From assembly GCA_035578155.1 (NCBI GenBank), contig JAPWDM010000008.1, positions 6,813,847 to 6,877,846 on the forward strand: a stretch of 64,000 nucleotides of DNA. The letters run 5' to 3'. The DNA is from Brachynemurus nebulosus. Its lineage: Eukaryota > Arthropoda > Insecta > Neuroptera > Myrmeleontidae. The first letter of the stretch is position 1, and each line of letters starts with the position of its first letter. A program made the translations under genes and the position numbers. Of this stretch, positions 23,357-34,895 are shown piece after piece. Under the pieces are notes generated by a model. The model saw only the letters and a program-made list of their open reading frames with translations, was not told the origin of the DNA and did no database searches.

Positions 23357-24272
23357 CCCTTGAATCATACGTTGGTCTACGAGTCAAGTTAATCATACAT
23401 CGGCGTCGTTTCGACGAATGGACTTTTTACGGAGAGTTTTAGAGTTTATTTGCAAAAAACATTTTTTTTACATAACAATACTACAAAAGCGAACAAAATA
23501 TTTAAAAAAAATTGGATTTGAAAAAATTTCTTAAGATAAATATTTATTAATTTTTTTAATCTTTTTATCAAAGCATATTTTCACTATAAAAATTAAAAAA
23601 TAGATAAATACATCAATTGTATCATAAAACGTGTCTTTCAAATAATTAATTTATGAACTATTATGAGTCAGTGGACATGTGTGACTTGACAGAATGTGAA
23701 ATTTCTCAGTCATAAATATTCCTATAGATATGTAGTTATTTCCCCATTAGGCACATTTGTAAATTTTTTAAAATTTGCTAGTAATTTTTAGAATAAGATC
23801 TCAAAAAATAATAAAAATTAAAATATTTTCCACAAAATAAATTGTTAACCTTTTATTAAGTCACTTGAAACGCATTCTTTAGTTTTCGATTCAATATATT
23901 AAAACTTCAGTATTATGTCTTCTCTATCAAACAGCTGTAATCATCTTTCACATTATCATAATCATTGAATAAATTAATTATAACATCCATATCTTTAATA
24001 AATTTGAGAAAAATTAGGAAAACTTTTATATGTGGAGTACAAAATCCTTAAAAAAAATATAGGCTAATCATACATCGTCGTCCTTTTGACGCACACTATT
24101 TCAATATAAAAAAAGACAATAGCTATAAACAAAATTGATACGTCTTATGTGTTATAATAACAAATAAATTAGATAACAGAAGTTTCACAGCAAGCAGTTA
24201 CCGACCAGTTGCAGTATTGGAGCAGGTAGAGAAGTTCGTTCGTCGTTTTGACGAGTACGTATGATTCTAGGG
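23357..24272 (+). mobile_element. piggyBac-like non-autonomous element, copy 2
   Basis: Ends CCCTTGAATCATACG and CGTATGATTCTAGGG with body matching copy 1 outside its nested insert. The flanks are TTAG on both sides (23353-23356 and 24273-24276) rather than TTAA, consistent with insertion at a non-canonical target or matching later changes. 916 bp, no frame. Confidence 0.85.
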
Positions 24273-24276
24273 TTAG

Positions 24277-24460
24277 TCATGGGGACTGTCGACAGAAATG
24301 AAAACTTTGTGAAATGCATACACTATACTAATGTTGCACAACACGTCACGTTGCCACAACATCTTGGTGACGCGAATTTACAAGATTCTACCTATACCTA
24401 CAAAAAGCAAACCAATGGGCATATCATACTGTCGGGTATTCGCTATGAGTTTTTGTCTGG
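24277..24460. repeat. Repeat shared with 53740-53955
   Basis: GGGACTGTCGACAGAAATGA and 'ctaatgttgcacaacac' recur in reverse complement near 53740-53955. The 126-codon frame starting within piggyBac copy 2 crosses this boundary and is not a gene. Confidence 0.6.
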
Positions 24461-24835
24461 AGAGGATACAAAAATTAACTACAGCGCTCAAGGTGGACAA
24501 ATATATCAGTTTATCAGAATGGCATTTGTACATAATTTTACTATTTTCTTTAAGAAAAAGTATTTTTTTCTTAAATACTTGCTTGATTTTTTCAAAGCGA
24601 GTACTTATTACGATGTCTATTTACCAGATTCTACAAAATAATAAAAAAAATTATTTGTAACCTTATTATCAAAGATCATATTAATTTGAAATTTTCAAAA
24701 AAAATAACATAAAAATTATCTCTTATGCTTTTTCTTGGTTAATTATTGAAAAATATTCTAATTTCAGACAATTTTGAGGTATAATGAGCTGCAGATGTAT
24801 GGCTTTTATTAAACAAATTTCAGTTTTTTATTTAA
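24461..24835. other. No gene recognised
   Basis: AT-rich spacer up to the next TTAA-flanked element. Confidence 0.4.
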
Positions 24836-25741
24836 GGGGAGGTTTACTCAAGAGTCCTAAAAAATTATGTATTTTTCTAGAATTTTTTTCTCAAGAACGG
24901 AAGTAAATATCAATTTCAAATTTTGTACACATATTTATTAAGTATTAAACTATACAAAAAAAAAATTTTTCAAGGAAAAATATAAAAAATTGTCCATTTT
25001 ATAGATACTGCAGTGTGACGATCCGAAAATCCAATGCCTTGTTGGCGGACATCCTAGCGCCGATAATAAACCACCGAAATCCAAAAACAAAAAAGATTTA
25101 TAAAATATCTGAAGAGTACCGGCACCTCTACCTATAATATCAATAAATTGCTGAAAGAAAAAACAATGGCGGATGTTTGAACTTTTGATTACGATTTTTG
25201 TCTTATTTTTCGCTCTTTAAAGTAAATTTAAAAATAAAAAAAATATTGAAAGTGTATCGAACTTAGGTAGAGGTGCCGAAGAATTGAATTATCTTTAAAA
25301 TAAAAAATTTAAAAAAAGGATCCATCGAATAGTTTTTGAGTTATCGTGTCCGCCAGTTCCAAAAATGTAGTTCCGAGATGTTATAAAATATATATAAAGA
25401 AACGTATTTTCAAAATTTTATATTTAATACTCATTATTGCGTGAACTACGTTTTTTGAATTTTTTTTTATAGAAAGCTGGATTCGGTTAATGTGCAAGAA
25501 TCTTGTTTTTAAATTATTTTCAGTAAAATCACTTTGGGAACATATTCTACACATAATTTGCTATCAATTTCGGCAAAAAAAATCGATTTTTTTTTTTATC
25601 AAATCTCAATAAACCTTCCCTTAAATTACTTTCAGCAAAATCAGTTTGGGAACATATTCTACACATAATTATAGCTACCAATTTCTGCAAAAAAAAAAAA
25701 AAAAATCGATTTTTTTTAACGACTCTCAAGTAAATCTCCCC
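24836..25741. mobile_element. TTAA-flanked element with GGGGAG ends
   Basis: GGGGAGGTTTACTCAAGAG at the left and CTCTCAAGTAAATCTCCCC at the right are inverted repeats flanked by TTAA (24832-24835, 25742-25745). The right terminal 115-125 bp is tandemly duplicated (about 25504-25617 and 25618-25741). Related ends occur at 3451 and 45675. TTAA duplication fits piggyBac or Kolobok; no transposase remains. Confidence 0.78.
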
Positions 25742-25745
25742 TTAA

Positions 25746-26382
25746 TATATTTTCCATTCATTTATAATAGTAAAATATCCTGATAAATTGTTAAATAATC
25801 ATTTGATATAGGTGGCTATACTTTCAGCTCGGATCGAATACCGTCATACTCATAGTCGGTGACGCAAACCCATAAGATTCTCTCGTACAAAAATCACTTA
25901 AAGCGCCTAAAAAAGTTTTCATTTAAAAAAAAAGTATTTCCTTCAACGTAGGTATAGTAAATTAAGTTACAAATACCAGTTTGAAAAATTGGCGAATTTC
26001 TGGTAGCAGGAAGCAATTGACGCACTGAATATGCATTATATTGTGCATGGAAAAATCGGAACGAAAGACACCTCATCTACGAGGACAGAAACCATAAATC
26101 TACAAAGATTTTGTTGTTAGAACTACGAAATCTTAAAAAAAAACAGTTGATTGTACGGAACACTCTCGATACGAATAACGATTTTTTAAAATACACCTCA
26201 TCAAAAATTTAATGGTGACACCTATGATGTATGTAGCATGTACATACTGCAGGGGTTATCAAAATATTAATTCCTTTATTGGGCTCATGCGAAATTTATG
26301 TATTTAATTTGTTCTCATTGTATGAGTGACATTTGTTTTTTTTTTTTGCAAATATGTACATACGATTGTATATTATTATCAG
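25746..26382. other. No gene recognised
   Basis: AT-rich; a 60-codon minus frame at 25894-26076 is not recognisable. Confidence 0.4.
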
Positions 26383-26450
26383 GTATTGGACTTCTTTCGG
26401 ATCAGACAGTATAGTGTTTAGTATATGCAGGAATACATACTGCACTCATT
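26383..26450 (+). mobile_element. Terminal fragment of the CTAGGTACCGG element family
   Basis: 'caggtattggacttctttcg' followed by 'gatcagacagtatagtgttt' matches the ends of 44222-45497. Only one terminus is recognisable; the other end was not found. Confidence 0.5.
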
Positions 26451-26501
26451 GTGATTAAAAGTTCAAAATATTTTGATAAAACCAACGTACACAAGCTTTA
26501 C

Positions 26502-26502
26502 A

Positions 26503-26600
<98 letters not shown>
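26502..26600. repeat. Compound palindromic microsatellite (AC)n(AT)n(GT)n
   Basis: An AC run (26502-26524), a TA run (26525-26588) and a GT run (26589-26600) follow one another, so the whole tract is nearly its own reverse complement and can form a long cruciform. Confidence 0.95.
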
Positions 26601-26734
26601 ATAAAAATATTATTTATACGTATTTTATGTAAACATCCTTTTTAATTCTTTTCTTTGTTACCTGCACAACTAAAAAGTGCCACTCTAATTTTAATTGACT
26701 ATCAAAAGTATTTTTGTTTATATTATACATATGT

Positions 26735-27119
26735 TAGGTATGTCCGTAACCGTAACCGAAACTACCGGATATCCGAAATAATTACATATCCGAAACCGAA
26801 ACCGTATCCGAAAATAAAAGTTTCGGATAATAACAGACAACTGCCATTAGAAAATTGAGGTTAAATCGAAGCAAATTTTTGCTACATATATTTCCCTTGA
26901 TAGATTTCCGTTGATTTGTGTTTGGCGTTCACTTTTTGGGGTAAAATTCTCCCCTTTTTTCTAAAAAAAAATATTCACTGAAAGCAATTATCCGTAACCG
27001 TAACCGTATCCGAAACATTATCCGATATTATTACATATCCGTAACCGAAACCGAAACCGAAAAAAATGTTTTTAAATATCCGTATCCGTATCCGAAATTT
27101 TATATCCGTAACATCCCTA
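26735..27119. mobile_element. Probable hAT MITE made of CCGWAA/CCGTATCCG motifs
   Basis: Ends TAGGTATGTCCG and ACATCCCTA are imperfect inverted repeats of hAT type (TAGGGATGT). The interior is filled with CCGTAACCG, CCGAAACCG and ATCCGTATCCG units. No clear 8-bp duplication was found, so the assignment rests on ends and architecture. Confidence 0.55.
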
Positions 27120-27136
27120 TTATGTATGTGAGGGTA

Positions 27137-27735
27137 ACTTCAAAAATGAAAACTTTACCGCATCGATGCAGCATCATGACTTTTCTGATGCATCTAATAC
27201 TACATGATGCGCTGCTGATGCTCTCTTGAAATTTGATGCACATTAGATGTTTTTGAACGGGATATTGGCATCATTTAGTCTCTGATTTGGCTATAGATAT
27301 GACAGATAATGTAGCATGATAGACTATAGATAATATAGCAATACAGTCCTTGCATAGGTATATTATCTTTGAATTTCAACTTAAACTTACTTGAAATTGA
27401 AAATATTGAAATTATTTGAATAAAAAATATTACATACCTATTTTGAGTGCAAAATGTATTCAAATAGTTTAAACAATTTTAATCAAAGGTAAATACATTC
27501 ATCGTTTTCAACAATTTGTTTTTCGGAATTATTCCTGTTGGTGTTAATACCTACATAATATGGCAAGTAGTTATAATTCTACATTATACACATGACACGC
27601 ATCACCAAATTTCTTGATGCATTGTTTTGACGCATCAGATGCAAAAATGAACTTTTAATTTTTAGTTGTGATGCGTCTGATGTGTTTTTGAACTTTTGAC
27701 TTTGCCTTATGCAAGCAGTGATGCATTTTTGAAGT
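27137..27735 (+). mobile_element. TA-flanked MITE with ACTTCAAAAATG ends, copy A
   Basis: ACTTCAAAAATG and CATTTTTGAAGT terminate a 599-bp unit between TA dinucleotides (27135-27136, 27736-27737). The interior is rich in GATGC/GCATC motifs. The second copy is 57627-58243, inverted. No protein; small frames at 27275-27463 are incidental. Confidence 0.8.
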
Positions 27736-27737
27736 TA

Positions 27738-28203
27738 GTCTGATTTATGTGATGTCATTTAAATTAAATAAATTCATTTCTTTTTATTGTTTTCAATTTT
27801 GAGAGATAGAAGTATGGTTGCTTATTAAAAATTTGTTTTTCAATAATAAAAAATTTTAGCAAATACGTACGTGTTAGATATTACGTTGTGCCGTCTAAAT
27901 ATTCAACAACTTTTCAATATATTTTACAAAATTTTTTTCCGATTTTTTGAATTTTCTTACTTTCGTCAAATAAAAAATGCCGTTAGTATTCCAAATGGTG
28001 AAAAATGTAATGTTTGACCAGTTATATTCATTCAAATGTGCACAATTTCATATAATTTAGTGGCAGAATGTTATTGCAATAAGTACGGTCCTGCCCTGTC
28101 CGAAAAAAGTCCGCTACCTGATTATTATGCAGTGCGTCTGATTTTATGTTGTGACGTCATGATTATGTAACAGATAGTTAAATTAATCTAAATTGTGATT
28201 AAT
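27738..28203. other. No gene recognised
   Basis: AT-rich. 'tacggtcctg' near 28084 recurs near 30186 inside the adjacent hAT element. Confidence 0.4.
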
Positions 28204-28211
28204 GTAATAAT

Positions 28212-30221
28212 TAGAGTCAAGAAAAGTTGGGCAAAGTCAGAGACGAATTAATAAAAAATCAATAAATTGACATCGGATGTTTGGAAAATTTTTGCAAAAA
28301 TTTTAAAAATCAAAACCAAAAACTACAGAATCCTACAATTTTTTTAAAATTCAACATAAAGAAGCGAAAAATTTTTTAAAAAACTTTATTATGTGAGATT
28401 TATATCAAAAAGAAAAAAGGGCCCCAAATTTTATTGCATTAAAGTTTTGCAGTATTTGTTTGTTTAACTAGCTAAGCGTATATATACAAAATGAAATATT
28501 ACCTGTCAAAATGTGTGAAACCCATCATCGACATTCCTTTAAGTCTGAACAGAAAAACAAACGCTTTATCTCTCTTTAACTTTTTAAAATTTAATGTGCC
28601 TACCTTGCTTACAATTTTTTAAATTTTTAATTGTCGTACACAGATACACAAATACACTTACATAAAGTGACTTACACGACTTTACATGGTACAGTCGTCC
28701 ATTTCATTCAAACACATACAAAAAATAATTTTTGACGACATCGTAGGTATGAATGAATTAAAAGACAAGTTGTGAATAAGTAAATACCGTCCTCAATGTC
28801 CTCAAAGTCCTCAACGTACGCGAATATGAATATCAAATGTTGATTCGATTTACACGAATAAAAATCGTGTAAATTGAATCTGCCATTATAAAAGAAAAAT
28901 GCTGGAAATAAAAACTACTAAAATTTTTGAGAATTTTATAGTATAACGAATATGTAAAAATTTACATATTTAAATTTTGAAAATATTTAAATTGACATCG
29001 ATAATTTTCGATAACGAAAAGTAGGTTTCGACCGTCCCAATATGTTCGGAATACCCATAACTTGCTTCGCTTAAGCCTTCAAAAATTTCGTTATTTTTTC
29101 GCTACGACGCACCGTTTGCGAGATATTTACGACAAAAAGTTTACGTTTGCGAAAAGTATCGAAAACTAATTTTTTCGAAAATATTCTATTAGTGACTAAA
29201 TCAATGGGACTAACAAAGCCTAAATTAACCAATTATAACCAATCTATGATAAGTTACGCGGTATCGATAATTTTCGATAACGAAAAGTAGGTTTCGACAG
29301 TCCCAATATGTTCGGAATACCCATAACTTGCTTCGCTTAAGCCTTCAAAAATTTCGTTATTTTTTCGCTACGACGCATCGTTTGCGAGATATTTACGATC
29401 AAAAGTTTACGTTTACGAAAAATATCGAAAATTAATTTTTTCGAAAATATTCTATTGGTGACCAAATAGAGCTTAAAGGGTCTAATACAGCTTAAATTAA
29501 ACAATTATAACGAATTTATGATAAGTAGTTCGTTATCGATAATTTTCGATAACGAAAAGCAGGTTTTAACAGTCGCAATATGTTTGGAATATCCACAACT
29601 TGCTTCGCTTAAACCTTCAAATATTTCGTTATTTTTGAGCTACGATGCACCGTTTACGAGGTACTTAGGATCTAGGTTTTCAGTAAATTTTTATGACAGA
29701 CCGACTTCAGAACTAATGAATGCTCAATTCCATTCTATTTTAATCGAAATAAATACGCATTGCATACAAATGTGTATGCAAGTAAGTAATTCAAATTCCG
29801 TTGTGTTATTTGTTTAAAATTTTTTATATTTTTTTATTTTCACACTTGTAATAGAAAATGCCTATCTTTTGGAGTCTCGAACAACACGGTTTCAAAGAAC
29901 ACGGAACCAATCGTGTTCTTCGGGGGATTGCTGTATTTTTATTTGGTCAATTTATATTAATTTCGAGTATATTCTCAATTATTTTACAACTATTTATCAG
30001 GTGAATAAATTTTTTCATTAAAAACCTATAATTTTGTTTATTATATATATTTTTGTAAAAATTTTGCAAACATTTTATTGATTTTTTATTAATTCGTCTC
30101 TGACTTTGCCCAACTATTCTCGACGCTATGACTAACAATGAGTTATGGTTATATCATGTATAGTTCATATCTTACAAAAACAAATACGGTCCTGTTGTTG
30201 CCCATAAGAATCTTGACTCTA
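28212..30221. mobile_element. hAT-type non-autonomous element carrying a satellite-like array
   Basis: TAGAGTCAAGA begins at 28212 and TCTTGACTCTA ends at 30221; both sides carry the identical 8-bp GTAATAAT (28204-28211, 30222-30229), the hAT hallmark. A subterminal inverted block sharing GTTGGGCAAAGTCAGAGACG follows the left TIR and lies about 100 bp inside the right one. The middle is a tandem array (28997-29690). Frames within (99 codons at 29518-29817) derive from the array, not a transposase. Confidence 0.85.
28997..29690 (+). repeat. Tandem array, 266-272 bp units, about 2.6 copies
   Basis: Units start ATCGATAATTTTCGATAACG at 28997, 29263 and 29535, each followed by CCCATAACTTGCTTCGC or a close variant and a CGCTACGACGCA-type block. 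The third is truncated. A diverged minus-strand piece is at 33375-33505, outside the element. Confidence 0.88.
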
Positions 30222-30229
30222 GTAATAAT

Positions 30230-30505
30230 AAATAGTATTAAATCATTTTAAATGTACAATATCCGAGTTAAGAATAATAAATAACGATTGGTACAGCCTT
30301 ATTAATTTATGCTAATAAATATTAATAAAATGTTTGTATGTACCTAATAAAAATATAACAAATTGCATACAAGGTCCGCCATATTTAAAAGATCGTTGAA
30401 AATATTTCGAAAATGTTCGAAACTTAAGTATTCAAAGCTTAAATCGCCCGCGTAGATTATCGGAAGCTTCAATCGCATGTTCCTACTGAGAGTTATTGGC
30501 TTATA
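30230..30505. other. No gene recognised
   Basis: AT-rich spacer. Confidence 0.4.
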
Positions 30506-31007
30506 TAGCTAAATCTTTTTCTATGCGGTCCTTTTTTGCGCGATTTTTTTTATGCGGTTTTTAAAAAACATGGCAATTAAAATGTAATTATGTGAATCAA
30601 AATCAAAAGACAGTAAGAAAGTAAAATATTTACTGTAATAATTTTCTTTGATAAAAATACTGTTTAATGTTTTTCAAGCATTTAATCAGTACATTGCATA
30701 AGAACATATATTAGGTTATTGCATTATTTAATTTTTTTTATAGATGTATTTTTCACAATTTTCATAATATTATAAAAATGAAACAAAATGTTTCCACGTG
30801 TAAATTAATGCTTTATCTTGTTTAGAAAAGCAACTTCTAAGGAAATCGTGAGATTTTGAGCGTTTTGAGTTATGTATTTTCGATGAAACTTCTTATGCAG
30901 TCCCGATCCACCGCATAAAAAAAGTTTTTTTTACAATCTGGACCGAACTAAACTTTTTATAGATATATTTATGATATTTTTGAACTGCAAAAAAAAAGGT
31001 TCAACTG
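30506..31007 (-). mobile_element. pogo-like element (CAGTTGAACC ends, ATGCGG motif), copy 1
   Basis: The right end GGTTCAACTG is followed by TA (31008-31009); the left end TAGCTAAATC is a diverged partner preceded by TA. Inside are 'tatgcggtcc' and GATTTTGAGCGTTTTGAG, shared with 48019-48412 and 63703-64000. No transposase. Confidence 0.65.
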
Positions 31008-31009
31008 TA

Positions 31010-31505
31010 TAGTAAGTAAAAAATCTTTTTACAAATTGGATCCAAACATGTTAAGTGTACGAGGAAGCTATGTACCACAAGCCAATGGTAGTGTATTAAC
31101 CTGTTCAGACGACAAGTGCACACGCGTTAGCGTTTATTCAAATTTTTGAAAAATTTCACGTAACTATTCAATTATGTTACTATGTGTGATTTAATATTCC
31201 GTTCACATAGAATTTTGATTTCTAAATTTTGTATTTTTATTATGGTTAATTTACATAAAAATTAGATTTAAATAAAAATATATTATTAAATTAAAATCAT
31301 TTAATGTGCCTGCCTGCCAATGGTCCCACCAAACAGAATGGTTAATTTTAAAATTGATTTATAATTAATTTAGTGTCATTCTAATTAACGGTGAATAGAG
31401 AAATTTGAATGAGATAATCTATACATCATTATAATAAAATTGTAACGAGACCATTTTTGTACATGGAATATTTTTTGAAAATTGTACTGGTACTGTAAAT
31501 AGTTA
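31010..31505. other. No gene recognised
   Basis: AT-rich spacer leading to the Helitron-like element. Confidence 0.4.
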
Positions 31506-32560
31506 TCGATGTAGATACCAAAACAGCGATTTTTAGAATTTTTGTCTGTCTGTCTGTCTGTTCATGCATCACGCAAAAACTATTGGACGGATTTTGATGA
31601 AATTTGGTGTGATGATAACTTATTACTTAGGTCAACATCTAAAATACTTTTTATTCCGGGAAAATTTCTCATTCCCACGGAACAATGGAAAAACTATTTT
31701 GAGCATGTGCACACATTAGGCAAAAACGATTGGACGGATTTTAATAAAATTTGGTGTGGTGATAACTTATTACCTAGGGCAACATTTAAGATACTTTTTA
31801 CTCCGGGAAAATTTCTCATTCCCACGGAACAATGGAAAAACCATTTTGAGCATGTGCACACATCAGGCAAAAACTATTGGACGGATTTTAATGAAATTTG
31901 GTGTGGTGATAACTTATTACCTTGGGCAACATTTAAAATACTTTTTACTCCGGGAAAATTCCTCATTCCCACGGGAAAATAGAAAAACCATTTTGTGCAT
32001 GTGCACGTATTACGCAAAAACTATTGGACGGATTTTAATGAAATTTGGTGTGGTGATAACTTATTACCTTGGGCAACATTTAAAATACTTTTTACTCCGG
32101 GAAAATTCCTCATTCCCACGGGAAAATAGAAAAACCATTTTGAGCATGTGCACACATTAAGCAAAAACTATTGGACGGAATTTAATAAAATTTGGTGTGG
32201 TGATAACTTATTGCCTAGGGCAACATTTAAGATACTTTTTACTCCGGGAAAATTCTCATTCCCACGGGAAAATAAAAAAACCATTTTGCGCATGTGCACG
32301 TATTACGCAAAAACTATTGGACGGATTTTGATGAAATTTAGTGTGGTGATAACCTATTACTTGGGTCAACATTTAAGATATTTTTTACTCCGGGAAAATT
32401 CCTCATTCCCACGGGAAAATAAAAAAACCATTTTGAGCATGTGCATGCATTACACAAAAATTATTATTCTTTGCAAGTTCTGTATCATTATTTACACTTA
32501 CATACTTCTCATTGAGTTTATAACAATGCTTTGCGCGAACGACGTCGCGAGTACGGCTAG
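31506..32560 (+). mobile_element. Helitron-like non-autonomous element with a 147-bp array
   Basis: The 3' end has a CGCGA/TCGCG hairpin (CGCGAACGACGTCGCG) about ten bases before CTAG, with T following, and the proposed 5' end is TC preceded by A: the TC...hairpin-CTRR, A/T insertion pattern of Helitrons. A TCTG microsatellite (about 31542-31560) precedes the array. The left boundary is less certain than the right. No Rep/helicase frame is present. Confidence 0.65.
31566..32462 (+). repeat. 147-bp tandem array, six units
   Basis: 'gcaaaaac' marks unit starts at 31573, 31720, 31867, 32014, 32161 and 32307, with a final partial start near 32454: spacings 147, 147, 147, 147, 146, 147. Each unit holds ATTGGACGGATTTT and ACTCCGGGAAAATT or near variants. 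As 147 is a multiple of three the array stays open (frames of 134-146 codons), which looks coding but is a by-product of the period. Confidence 0.93.
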
Positions 32561-33374
32561 TAATTAATATACCTATCTACATAATATAAATTTGAAGAAA
32601 GTAAAGAATTTTGTAATTTTTTTTTCATTACAAATTTTACACAGTAAATTAATATGAAAAGTTTTTCGCTCAAATCACTGTAAAACTTTGCGAAAAGGGT
32701 AAAAAATAAAATATATTAAAATTGTGTTTGCAGATTTCAAATCTACGTACTAAAACTATCTAATCGACCTGTTTTTGCTCAATTTCGTAAGACTAAGTCT
32801 GGGAGTAGTTAGTTAACTTGGGTGCAAGGGACCATACTAGTAACCAAATTACACTGTTCCACTTGTCGCCAGTGGGTGACGTAAAATTTCCCCACTCTGT
32901 CTGTGTAGATACACACTGTTTGCAGTGGTATTGGTTTAATGGTTGCGTCTGTGTGCGTATTCACAAACACTACTACAACACACGTATTACCAGAAAAAGA
33001 AATGTGTGCTGTTCAACTAACAATGTCTAACAATGTAATACAATGCACTGTGCGTTCGGTCACGGCCAGTAACCGACTACATGACTAAAGCTGTGACAGG
33101 CCTACAAAGAGCTCCAAGCAAGCTACACTTCGTTGATATTAGTTGGCCTCTAGTGTTCTATGCTTGGGGGTGACTGTGTTCAAGAACTTCTTCATGGTAA
33201 ATAGTTTAAAACAATTAGAATAACGTATGAATGAAATTCTTAAATTCCAAATTCAGTTTAGATAATATTGGCTAGGGGGTGAGTCACCCTCTTAAATTAC
33301 ATACAATTAACACACTGACGGTGGGTAATAATGTTACAAATAGGTGCTTCTAAACCTATAATTATGTTAGTTTT
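32561..33374. other. No gene recognised
   Basis: The 32810-33200 stretch is less AT-rich and contains an AG...GT-bounded 54-base piece near 33140-33195 without a recognisable peptide. No supported exon. Confidence 0.35.
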
Positions 33375-33505
33375 ATGTTACTTTTCGTTATCGTAAACTT
33401 TTGATCGTAAATGTCTCGTAAACGGTACGTTACGTCGCGTCGTAGCAAAAAATAATGAAAGCGCGAAAGAAGTTATGTAGTTTTCGTTATCGAAAATTAT
33501 CAATA
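33375..33505 (-). repeat. Diverged orphan unit of the 266-272-bp repeat
   Basis: 'ttttcgttatcg', 'cgtcgtagcaaaaaataatg' and 'ttcgttatcgaaaattatc' match the array at 28997-29690 in reverse complement. No second unit adjoins it. Confidence 0.6.
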
Positions 33506-34355
33506 GCAAAGATAACACGAGTGATTCATTGTATTTGATAATTGTCTGTACAAAGTGTCGCCGGATAATTTTGACGTCGACAATCAAAAAATCGTCATCA
33601 TGTGCGCGCATTTTGAATAATTTTTTTTATTCAAATACAACCGATACCAGTAAATCCAAGTGCAACATATTTCTCGGTAAAAACTAAACAAAACACACGA
33701 AACAAAGAGATTAATATTGTAAACAATAATGTTATCTTTATTTATTGCAAACACGTGTAATTCAAAATCAAAATTTTTTGAATGATAAATAACATTTTAA
33801 TAGAAAAGAACAATCGCATTAGATTACATTGCATCATAATATAACCATCACTGTCGCTCGCTTTGCGCTGCGCATTGTTGAGTTTGACCATGTGTGGTGT
33901 TTTATTCAGTTGTTCTATTCGTTTTGTTGTTGTATTTTTATAGCGGACAAGAGAACTTGAACAGTTGTTCGGTGCTGCTACGTTCGCTCTAGAACGTGGG
34001 AACGACAATCGCGTCCCTATGTATGTATGTACATATAATATAAAATATCACATATGCGCTATTACTATGGGTGTGCTATGGGGCAATATAGTATACATAT
34101 GCATGTACATACAATATATAGATGAGGCAAAAAATTATGTATGTGTGTTTATATTATTATAGAAATATAATAATTGGTGTTTTTATTTGTAATAAAAAGT
34201 TCATCATTTAATAGCGTGTTTTATGCTGTTGTTTTTTTTTGTAAAATTGTGGTTTTCTTGTCCAAAAAATATCATTATTAAATACTATACGGCGTATTAT
34301 CCTTTTTTATGCGGGGGATATGCGGACCGCATAAAAAAAAGTTGTTCAAAAAAAA
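33506..34355. other. No gene; small pogo-like remnant
   Basis: Around 34300-34345 'ttatgcggg' and 'gcggaccgcataaaaa' resemble the pogo-like family. A GC-richer piece at 33845-34015 has no recognised frame. Confidence 0.35.
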
Positions 34356-34359
34356 ACAA

Positions 34360-34895
34360 AACAAAATTTTTTTTTAACTACGATGCACCCAGAAAAAAAT
34401 TCTGAAAAAATTATACATATGTTCTACCAATCATAGTGAGAAGACTGAAAAAATATTTTAGTGATTGTACTACTCGTACGAAAAAATTATATGTTGCATC
34501 GGTAATAATGAAAAGCCTGCAAAAAAATTTTGGTGATTGTATCATAGAGCTGCAGATTAATGAAAAAAGTATTTTTTTTTTTTTAAATTAAACAGTCTTT
34601 TTTTTAAGAAGGGGGGGATTATATTTTTTTTGAAGCTAATAACTTTTTCTGGAATACCGGTATCTGAAACATAAAAAAAATTTCAGCCAAATCCATCAAG
34701 CCATTCAGAAGTTATTAAATGTTTTTCGATTTTCAAAAAATAAATTCTTAGCCCCCAAGAGGTGAGTTTTTAAAGGCTGAAATTGAGTAAATGTCAATCA
34801 TATATTGATAGCAGTTAGCAGAAAAAAAAACCATCATAATTTGTGTGAGGGTATTTCTACGCATGCTTATCCCCGCCAATAGCTTTTTTTACTTT
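34360..34895 (+). repeat. Unclassified repeat family B, copy 1
   Basis: 'ctacgatgcacccagaaaaa', 'ttggtgattgta', 'aaatccatcaagccattcag' and 'ttagcagaaaaa' occur in this order and again at 41565-42145; a partial copy is at 35890-36040. An internal unit ('ttggtgattgta') is duplicated. No protein. Confidence 0.75.

Noticed and set aside
24261..24641. 126-codon frame
   Set aside because: It starts inside the right terminus of a piggyBac-like element and crosses into another repeat; no recognisable domain.
31542..32567. Overlapping frames of 134-146 codons with 49-residue periodicity
   Set aside because: The 147-bp tandem unit is a multiple of three, so frames stay open automatically; no known domain, and the units sit inside a Helitron-like element.
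33140..33195. Possible 54-base exon between AG and GT
   Set aside because: Weak acceptor, no recognisable peptide and no partner exon; such AG/GT pairs are common by chance.
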